A program made the position numbers and the translations under genes. A stretch of 6,952 bases of DNA from Solirubrobacteraceae bacterium (GTDB taxonomy: Bacteria; Actinomycetota; Thermoleophilia; Solirubrobacterales; Solirubrobacteraceae): assembly GCA_024710825.1 (NCBI GenBank), contig JANJUA010000016.1, positions 1-6,952 of the forward strand, in the 5' to 3' direction. Below, one piece after another: positions 1 to 4,491 of this stretch (positions are counted from its first letter, which is position 1; each line of letters starts with the position of its first letter). The notes beneath the pieces are model-generated. The model searched no databases. It was not told where the DNA came from and saw only the letters and a list, made by a program, of their open reading frames with translations.

Positions 1-286
1 TCAGCGCGAGCACCACGAGCCCCGCGACCAGGACCGCCGCCACCCGCCACGGGGGGTCCGTGCGGTCGCCTCCCGGCAGGACCGATCCGAGGTCCGACTG
101 GAGCAGAACGTCGCGGGCCGTCTCGAGCGTCGAGCGCGCCACCAGCACGTCGCGCGGTCCGGCCGCGAGGAAGTCCGGGACGTCGAACCCCGCGGTGCGC
201 CGCAGCGTCGACGGCACCCCCTCCTCCCGCAGCAGGCCCTGGAGGAACTCGGCCTCCGCCTGGTTGCGGGCCCCCGCGACCTTCAC
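1..286 (-). CDS. DUF2007-like protein with C-terminal membrane segment (3' end outside window)
   Basis: This partial minus-strand gene runs off the left edge. From a GTG at 286 it reads VKVAGARNQAEAEFLQGLL, then a GVPSTLRR segment and GFDVPDFLAAGPRDVLV. That layout (a short beta-alpha start, the NQAEAEFLQGLL helix, then 'FDVPDFLAAGPRDVLV') resembles the DUF2007 'putative signal transducing protein' family as I recall it; these are small ferredoxin-like-fold domains of unknown role. After about residue 75 comes a PPWRVAAVLVAGLVVLAL stretch, which looks like a C-terminal transmembrane helix still open at the edge. It starts 7 nt after the stop of the JAMM peptidase gene, so it is probably the last or a late gene of the cysteine operon. 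No good Shine-Dalgarno is seen, so GTG 286 is chosen by the start of family similarity and by spacing. Function is unknown; family assignment is moderately sure. Confidence 0.7.
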   Translation of the reverse strand, partial: MKVAGARNQAEAEFLQGLLREEGVPSTLRRTAGFDVPDFLAAGPRDVLVARSTLETARDVLLQSDLGSVLPGGDRTDPPWRVAAVLVAGLVVLAL

Positions 287-293
287 CAGGGGG

Positions 294-677
294 TCAGAGC
301 TCGCGGACGTGGCCGTCCTCGATGAGGTAGGAGCGCACGGTCGCCTCGCCGCGCCGGTCCAGCCCGACGATGACCCACTCGACGCCCGGCCAGTTGGCCG
401 CGAAGTTGATGTCGGTCTGCGACGGGTACGGCTCGGTGCGCGTGTGCGAGTGGTAGATCGCGCCGAGCTCGTGGCCGGCGGCCTCGAACGCGTCGATCGC
501 CCGGTAGGCCGCGAGGCCGTCGATCTCGAAGCGCAGCGGGCTGGCCGCCTCGTTGACCATCCGGCGGACCTCGACGGCCTCGTCACCGCGCCGGGCGACG
601 AACCCGCAGCACTCGTTCGGGGCCTCCTCGCGGGCGTGGTCGACCATCTGGTCGACCAGCTCCTGCGGGATCCTCAC
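294..677 (-). CDS. mec: Mec-like JAMM (Mov34/MPN) zinc metallopeptidase for CysO
   Basis: 127 aa, full length for the bacterial JAMM/MPN+ family (M67). The motif is complete: catalytic Glu22 in NECCGF, then HSHTRTEPYPSQTD with zinc ligands His76, His78 and Asp89 and the conserved Ser86. In Mycobacterium tuberculosis the homologous Mec hydrolyses the CysO-cysteine adduct, releasing cysteine and regenerating CysO; related JAMM peptidases (QbsD, HcyD) trim residues after the Gly-Gly of sulfur carriers. Co-location with cysO and cysM points to the same job, and the CysO here has an extra Ala-Cys tail to remove. The start is GTG at 677; its first bases overlap the TGA of tatA (GTGA), with no clear Shine-Dalgarno, so translation is probably coupled to tatA. 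The enzyme class is very well supported; CysO as substrate is inference from neighbours. Confidence 0.9.
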   Translation of the reverse strand: MRIPQELVDQMVDHAREEAPNECCGFVARRGDEAVEVRRMVNEAASPLRFEIDGLAAYRAIDAFEAAGHELGAIYHSHTRTEPYPSQTDINFAANWPGVEWVIVGLDRRGEATVRSYLIEDGHVREL

Positions 678-877
678 GACTTGGGCGAGTCGAGCCCGGG
701 GAACTCGGCGTCCTCGTCGTCCCGGCGCGGATCCGCGTCGGTGAGGGCGGCCTTGAACTCGCGCATCCCCTTACCGACCGAGCGCGCCGCGTTCGGCAGC
801 TTGGACGGACCGAGGACGATCAGCGCGATGATGAGGACGACGACGACTTCCATGGGCCCGATCGATCCTGGCAGCAT
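674..877 (-). CDS. tatA: Twin-arginine translocase subunit TatA/TatE
   Basis: 67 aa, a typical small TatA. It starts MLPGSIGPME, with a short periplasmic N-terminus, followed by one hydrophobic helix (about residues 9-22, VVVVLIIALIVL). The hallmark hinge is GPSKLP (23-28), then an amphipathic helix (about 29-45, ARSVGKGMREFKAAL) and an acidic, charged tail. TatA oligomerises around TatBC to form the route for folded proteins carrying twin-arginine signals. The start at 877 is chosen over an internal Met at residue 9 because the GSIGPME segment before the helix is typical of TatA. The gene begins 9 nt after the cysM stop, with AGGA close to the start, and its stop overlaps the GTG of mec. No tatC or tatB lies in the window, so its place inside a cysteine-biosynthesis operon is unusual. 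Confidence 0.93.
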   Translation of the reverse strand: MLPGSIGPMEVVVVLIIALIVLGPSKLPNAARSVGKGMREFKAALTDADPRRDDEDAEFPGLDSPKS

Positions 878-886
878 GGTCCTGTT

Positions 887-1861
887 CTACCACCAGACCG
901 TGGAGTCGAGGTTCTCGACCTCGTCCACCGGGAGCGTGTAGATGCCGCTGGAGAGGTACTTCCAGCCGTCGTCCGCGACCAGGAAGACGACGTTGCCCTC
1001 GTCGATCTCGCCCGCGATCCGCACCGCCACGCGGGCGATGGCGCCCGTCGAGACGCCGGCGAAGACGCCCTCCTCGTCGAGAAGCTTGCGTGTCCAGACG
1101 ATCGCGTCGCGGTTGGTGACGAAGATCTTCCGGTCGAGCACGGAGAGGTCGATGATCGGCGGGATGAAGCCGTCGTCGAGCGAGCGCAGCCCCTGGACGG
1201 GCTCGCCCTGCATCGGCTCGGCGGCCACGATCTTCACCGCGTCGCCGAGCTCTTCCTTGAGGCGCCGGCCGTTGCCCATGAGCGTGCCGCCCGTGCCCAG
1301 GCCCGCGACGAACGCGGCGACGTCGCCGTCGAGCTCCTCGAGGATCTCGGGCGCCGTGCCGTGGTAGTGGGCGCCCGGGTTCGCCGGGTTGCCGTACTGG
1401 TAGGGCAGGTAGTACGTCGCGTCGCCCTCCGCCATCTCCAGCGCCATGGCGACGGCGCCGTTGGAGCCCTGGGCGCCCGGCGAGTAGACGATCTCGGCGC
1501 CGTACATCTCCAGCAGCTGGGTGCGCTCGGGCGTCACGTTGTCGGGCATGACGACCTTCAGCGGATAGCCCTTGCGCGAGCAGATCATCGCCAGCGAGAT
1601 GCCGGTGTTGCCGGAGGTCGGCTCGAGGATCGTCTGGCCGGGCCGGATGAGCCCCTTCTCCTCGGCGTCCTCGATGAGGGCGCGCGCGACGCGGTCCTTG
1701 ACCGAGCCGGTCGGGTTGAACGACTCCATCTTCGCCCAGATGCGGACGCCAGGCTTCGGGGACAGCCGCTTGAGCTCCACGAGCGGCGTGTTGCCGATCG
1801 CCTGGACGATGTCGCCGTAGCGGCCGCCGCAGGGCCGGTTGCGCAACTCGGGGAGGGCCAT
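887..1861 (-). CDS. cysM: CysO-dependent cysteine synthase, PLP enzyme (CysM)
   Basis: 324 aa, a fold-type II PLP enzyme of the cysteine synthase family. Visible landmarks are NTPLVEL (24-30), the Schiff-base lysine Lys55 in NPTGSVKDR, the substrate loop PTSGNTG (81-87), the phosphate-binding loop GLGTGGT (187-193) and GVSTGA (269-274). The segment GLRSLDDGF around Arg226 and the C-terminal ADDGWKYLSSGIY stretch match, as I recall them, the M. tuberculosis CysM features (Arg220 and the tail) tied to O-phosphoserine use and CysO-thiocarboxylate as sulfur donor. The predicted reaction is O-phosphoserine plus CysO-thiocarboxylate giving CysO-cysteine. An N-terminal extension of about 13 residues containing Cys11 precedes the usual family start, with no alternative in-frame Met. 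It lies 25 nt after cysO and 9 nt before tatA. CysM rather than CysK is favoured by the neighbours; the family itself is certain. Confidence 0.95.
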   Translation of the reverse strand: MALPELRNRPCGGRYGDIVQAIGNTPLVELKRLSPKPGVRIWAKMESFNPTGSVKDRVARALIEDAEEKGLIRPGQTILEPTSGNTGISLAMICSRKGYPLKVVMPDNVTPERTQLLEMYGAEIVYSPGAQGSNGAVAMALEMAEGDATYYLPYQYGNPANPGAHYHGTAPEILEELDGDVAAFVAGLGTGGTLMGNGRRLKEELGDAVKIVAAEPMQGEPVQGLRSLDDGFIPPIIDLSVLDRKIFVTNRDAIVWTRKLLDEEGVFAGVSTGAIARVAVRIAGEIDEGNVVFLVADDGWKYLSSGIYTLPVDEVENLDSTVWW

Positions 1862-1863
1862 TA

Positions 1864-1880
1864 CTTCACGAAGTGTAGCT
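1864..1880 (-). promoter_or_regulatory. Short motif upstream of cysM, similar to one upstream of moeZ
   Basis: Read on the minus strand this is AGCTACACTTCGTGAAG. It matches 14 of 17 positions with the site at 3395-3411 upstream of moeZ and contains the near-palindrome ACTTC-gt-GAAGT. It is AT-richer than its surroundings and fills most of the 25-nt cysO-cysM gap. It could be a -10-like element (TACACT) giving cysM extra transcription, or an operator. No good -35 box is seen at 17-19 bp spacing, so the role is uncertain. Confidence 0.3.
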
Positions 1881-1886
1881 CTGGGG

Positions 1887-2165
1887 TCAGCAGGCCCCGC
1901 CGGCCATCGCGGGGAGGATCACGATCACGTCGCTCTCGTCGACCGCGGTCGCGAGGCCGTCCAGGACCCGCACGTCCTCGTCGTTGAGGTAGACGTTGAC
2001 GTAGCGGTTGAGCTCGCCGTCGTCGCCGAAGAGCTGGCTCCGAGTGGCGGGGTGCTGGTCGGCGAGCGAGCGGAGCACGGCGCCGACGTCGGAGCCGGCG
2101 GCGCCGACCTCCTTCGCGCCGCCGACGGACGAGCGCAGGACCGGGGGGATGCGGACGGTTGCCAT
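1887..2165 (-). CDS. cysO: CysO: MoaD/ThiS-type sulfur-carrier protein, precursor with C-terminal GGAC
   Basis: 92 aa with a ubiquitin-like fold expected. It opens MATVRIPPVLRSSVGGAKEV and carries NRYVNVYLNDEDVRVLDG (53-70), which closely resembles the M. tuberculosis CysO segment, then VIVILPAMAGG (80-90). CysO-type proteins are adenylated at the terminal glycine by a MoeZ-type E1 enzyme and converted to a thiocarboxylate that donates sulfur to CysM. Here the gene does not end at Gly89-Gly90: codons for Ala91 and Cys92 precede the TGA at 1887-1889. The carrier is therefore probably made as a precursor and trimmed to Gly-Gly, as known for QbsE and HcyS, most likely by the JAMM peptidase of the same operon. 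It starts 22 nt after the moeZ stop with only a weak Shine-Dalgarno. The family is certain; the processing is inference. Confidence 0.93.
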   Translation of the reverse strand: MATVRIPPVLRSSVGGAKEVGAAGSDVGAVLRSLADQHPATRSQLFGDDGELNRYVNVYLNDEDVRVLDGLATAVDESDVIVILPAMAGGAC

Positions 2166-2187
2166 AGGGAGCGGAACCCTAGCGCCG

Positions 2188-3366
2188 CTAGCCGGCCGCG
2201 GCGCAGAACGCCTCGTAATCGGGGAAGACGCCCATCTCCTCGTCGGTGATGTCCTCCGGCGCGCGCGAGCAGACGGGGCACTCCGGATCGCGGCGGACCT
2301 TGAGCTCCGTGAACGTCGCGCCGAGCGCCTCGTAGAGCAGCAGGCGGCCGACGAGCGGCTCGCCGATGCCCACGATCAGCTTGACCACCTCCGTGGCCTG
2401 GAGCAGCCCCATCGTGCCGGGCAGCACGCCCAGGACGCCGTTGGCGCCGCAGGACGGCGCCAGCTCGGCCGGCGGCGGCACGGGGTACAGGCAGCGGTAG
2501 CACGGCCCGTCGTAGGGCTTGAAGACCGAGAGCTGCCCGTCGAAGCCGAGGATCGAGGCCGAGACGACCGGGATCTGCAGACGCACGGTGGCGTCGTTGA
2601 GCAGGTAGCGCGTCGGGAAGTTGTCGAGGCCGTCGACGATCACGTCGTAGCCCTCGATGACCTCCAGGATGTTCTCGGCGCTCAGCCGGAACGGGTACTT
2701 GACGACCTCGATGCCCGGGTTGATCGCCTTCATCGCCTGCTCGGCCGAGTCGACCTTCAGCTCGCCGATGCGGTCGGTGGTGTGGATGACCTGGCGCTGG
2801 AGGTTGGAGAGATCGACGACGTCGTTGTCGATGACGCCGATCGTGCCGACGCCGGCCGCCGCGAGGTACAGCGCCGTCGGCGCGCCGAGCCCGCCGGCGC
2901 CGAGCAGCAGCACCTTCGCGTCGAGCAGCTTCTCCTGGCCGGCCTGGCCGATCTCCGGCAGCAGGAAGTGGCGCGAGTAGCGCTCGCGCTGCTCGGCGGT
3001 GAGCCGGCGAGGGACGTCCACCTCGTAGCCGCGGTCCTTCCACAGCGTGTAGCCGCCCGTCATCGACTCGACGTTGGCGTAGCCGAGGTCGGCGAGCGTC
3101 TTGGCGGCCAGCGCCGAGCGGGTGCCGCCGGCGCAGTAGAGGACGACGCGCTGGTCGCGGTCGGGCACCGCGCCGTCGATCCGCGACTCGAGGTGCCCGC
3201 GCGGGACGTGGGCGGCGCCCGGCAGATGGCCGGCGTCCCACTCGTCCGACTCGCGGACGTCGACCAGCGCGATCCCCTCGTCCAGGAGCTCACGGACCTC
3301 GGAGGGGTCCACCTCGGAGATCTGCTCCTTGATCTGGCGGATGTAGTCGGCGCCGCTGGGGGTCAT
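2188..3366 (-). CDS. moeZ: MoeZ-like rhodanese/E1-like adenylyltransferase-sulfurtransferase for CysO
   Basis: 392 aa, two domains. Residues about 15-117 are a rhodanese with ALVDVRESDEW and the persulfide-carrying Cys78 in LYCAGGTRS. Residues about 122-360 are a ThiF/MoeB E1-like domain: SRHFLLPEIG (131-140), ATP loop GAGGLGAP (156-163), NLQRQ (188-192), DGLDNFPTR (245-253), Cys306 in the crossover-loop position, and zinc pairs Cys289/Cys292 and Cys363/Cys366. It should adenylate the CysO C-terminus and transfer sulfur from the rhodanese persulfide to form the thiocarboxylate; molybdopterin-synthase sulfuration is a possible second role. The domain order is the reverse of mycobacterial MoeZ and eukaryotic Uba4/MOCS3, where the rhodanese is C-terminal. 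The start at 3366 is supported by AGGA (3379-3376) 9 nt upstream. It is the first gene of the operon. Confidence 0.93.
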   Translation of the reverse strand: MTPSGADYIRQIKEQISEVDPSEVRELLDEGIALVDVRESDEWDAGHLPGAAHVPRGHLESRIDGAVPDRDQRVVLYCAGGTRSALAAKTLADLGYANVESMTGGYTLWKDRGYEVDVPRRLTAEQRERYSRHFLLPEIGQAGQEKLLDAKVLLLGAGGLGAPTALYLAAAGVGTIGVIDNDVVDLSNLQRQVIHTTDRIGELKVDSAEQAMKAINPGIEVVKYPFRLSAENILEVIEGYDVIVDGLDNFPTRYLLNDATVRLQIPVVSASILGFDGQLSVFKPYDGPCYRCLYPVPPPAELAPSCGANGVLGVLPGTMGLLQATEVVKLIVGIGEPLVGRLLLYEALGATFTELKVRRDPECPVCSRAPEDITDEEMGVFPDYEAFCAAAG

Positions 3367-3453
3367 GGGATGAATTCCTGTCGGGGTTCGGGTGCTTCAG
3401 AAAGTATAGCTTCCTGACGCGCCTCGCAGAGCCGTCTCGGCCGGTTCGCCATC
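3367..3453. promoter_or_regulatory. Divergent intergenic region between moeZ operon and sco gene
   Basis: These 87 bp separate two divergently read genes and must hold at least the moeZ operon promoter. On the minus strand TATACT at 3408-3403 is a good -10-like hexamer, 36 nt before the moeZ start, but no convincing TTGACA-like -35 is seen at 17-19 bp spacing. It lies inside the motif at 3395-3411 (AGCTATACTTTCTGAAG), which resembles the one upstream of cysM. The moeZ Shine-Dalgarno AGGA is at 3379-3376. For the sco gene no clear promoter is recognised. Confidence 0.5.
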
Positions 3454-4071
3454 ATGGACGTCATGCGTCGTGTCCACCTCGCCCTCGTCACCGCCTTCGC
3501 CTGCGTGCTCGCGGCCGGGATCGGGCTGCTGGCCGCCGGCTGGAGCGACGACGGCTCGCCGCCGGCCACGGCCGACGCGTGGGCGGGGGCGCAGCAGCCG
3601 CCGGACATCCCGATCCGCGACTTCACGTTGACCGATCAGGACGGCGAGCCCGTCAGCCTCGCCGACAGCCGGGGCCGGGTCACCGTCCTGACCTTCCTCT
3701 ACTCCACCTGCGAGGACACCTGCCCGCTGGCCGCGCAGCAGATCCGCGGGGCGCTCGACATCCTCGGCCACGACGTCCCCGCGCTCGCCATCAGCGTCGA
3801 CCCCGCCAACGACACGCAGCGCAGCGCCCGGCAGTTCCTCCTCGACCAGAAGCTCACGCGCCGCATGACCTTCCTGCTCGGCGACCGAGCCGCGCTCGAG
3901 CCGATCTGGAAGGACTACGGCATCCAACCGCAGGGCGAGGGCTTCGAGCACACCGCTCACGTCGTGGTCCTCGACCGCGACGGGCGCCGGCGGATCGGCT
4001 TCCCCGTCGACCAGCTCACGCCCGAGGGGCTCGCGCACGACATCGCCAAGCTCGAGGCCGAGCCGGCGTGA
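3454..4071 (+). CDS. Sco1/SenC/PrrC-family copper chaperone
   Basis: 205 aa. An N-terminal basic-hydrophobic segment (MRRVHLALVTAFACVLAAG, residues 4-22) looks like a signal anchor, so the domain faces the outside. It is followed by a thioredoxin-like Sco domain: IPIRDFTLTDQDGEPVSL (52-69), the copper motif CEDTCP with Cys86 and Cys90, and His166 in FEHTAHVVVLD, which aligns with the third copper ligand of Sco proteins. The family delivers copper to, or reduces, the CuA site of cytochrome c oxidase subunit II. All three ligands are present. ATG 3454 is the longest start; ATG 3463, with GGA just upstream and directly before RR, is an equally good or better start. It is the only plus-strand gene here, divergent from moeZ and convergent, 13 bp apart, with the gene at 4085-4321. 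Confidence 0.92.
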   Translation: MDVMRRVHLALVTAFACVLAAGIGLLAAGWSDDGSPPATADAWAGAQQPPDIPIRDFTLTDQDGEPVSLADSRGRVTVLTFLYSTCEDTCPLAAQQIRGALDILGHDVPALAISVDPANDTQRSARQFLLDQKLTRRMTFLLGDRAALEPIWKDYGIQPQGEGFEHTAHVVVLDRDGRRRIGFPVDQLTPEGLAHDIAKLEAEPA

Positions 4072-4084
4072 TCGCCGCGGTCCG

Positions 4085-4321
4085 TCAGCCGGCGATCGCC
4101 TCGCTCGCCGCGTCCGCGCGGTCGGCCGCCGCACGGTAGACGGCGAACGCCTCGGCGCCCGGCGCCGCGCGCCAGCGGTCCAGCGCCCGGGTCGCCTCGG
4201 CGTGCGCCTCCCGCCACGCCGCCACGAGCTCGTCCTCGGCCGCGTCGCGACAGATCACGATCTCCCGCGTGTCGGGCACGTCCTGCAGGAGCGCGCGCAG
4301 CTGGTCGGCCGTCATCGTCAT
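4085..4321 (-). CDS. Small conserved-looking alpha-helical protein, unknown function
   Basis: 78 aa from ATG 4321 (a second Met two codons later is also possible). I do not recognise a named family. It has no signal peptide or membrane segment. The first 25 residues include LRALLQDVPDTREIVICRDAA. The rest is alanine-rich with regularly spaced charged and aromatic residues (AAWREAHAEATRALDRW and AFAVYRAAADRADAASEA), predicting two amphipathic helices, possibly a helical hairpin or dimer. The stop at 4087-4085 is followed by a short gap to the convergent sco gene. It begins 35 nt after the 44-aa membrane protein gene, so it could be the tail of that operon. No clear Shine-Dalgarno is seen. The frame has normal high GC3, and the opposite strand gives no sensible protein. 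Confidence 0.6.
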   Translation of the reverse strand: MTMTADQLRALLQDVPDTREIVICRDAAEDELVAAWREAHAEATRALDRWRAAPGAEAFAVYRAAADRADAASEAIAG

Positions 4322-4356
4322 CGCAGGACCCCATTCCCCGTCCGGCTCAGGCTAAG

Positions 4357-4491
4357 TCATCGGTCGGTCCGATCCTGGCGCCGCTGGCGCCAGCTCTGGA
4401 CCGCCAGCCAGACCACGACGAGCAGGACCGGGGCCAGGTAGAGCAGCGACGTCCACCAGTGGCCGATGTGGGCGATGGGCAGCTCGGTCAT
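4357..4491 (-). CDS. 44-aa single-span membrane microprotein
   Basis: This small gene starts at ATG 4491, whose bases overlap the TGA of the 472-aa membrane protein gene (ATGA), and stops with TGA at 4359-4357. The product begins MTELPIAHIGHWWTSLLYLA, has one hydrophobic helix (about residues 14-31, rich in Leu and Val) and ends in a strongly basic tail (WRQRRQDRTDR). The positive-inside rule puts the tail in the cytoplasm and the short N-terminus, with His8, His11 and two Trp, outside. The exact 4-nt overlap with a large polytopic protein suggests translational coupling and that it is an accessory or stabilising subunit of it; that is inference. I do not recognise a named family. Confidence 0.72.
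   Translation of the reverse strand: MTELPIAHIGHWWTSLLYLAPVLLVVVWLAVQSWRQRRQDRTDR

Noticed and set aside
2166..2192. CTAGC-gcc-GCTAG inverted repeat at the moeZ stop as a terminator or attenuator
   Set aside because: It is a short stem without a T-tract, inside a tightly spaced operon where termination would cut off cysO.
2008..3417. Long plus-strand open frame (469 codons) opposite moeZ and cysO
   Set aside because: It spans two recognised minus-strand genes and their gap, and its composition is typical of an antisense shadow. moeZ and cysO have complete family motifs.
3403..3431. Classical sigma-70 promoter for moeZ
   Set aside because: TATACT fits a -10, but hexamers at 17, 18 and 19 bp spacing (CTCTGC, GCTCTG, GGCTCT) do not resemble TTGACA. 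It is kept only as a candidate -10 within the shared motif.
4064..4077. CGGCG-tgat-CGCCG hairpin at the sco stop codon as a terminator
   Set aside because: The stem is only 5 bp, there is no T-run on either side, and such short GC palindromes are common in this DNA. A bidirectional terminator between the convergent genes is possible but not supported.
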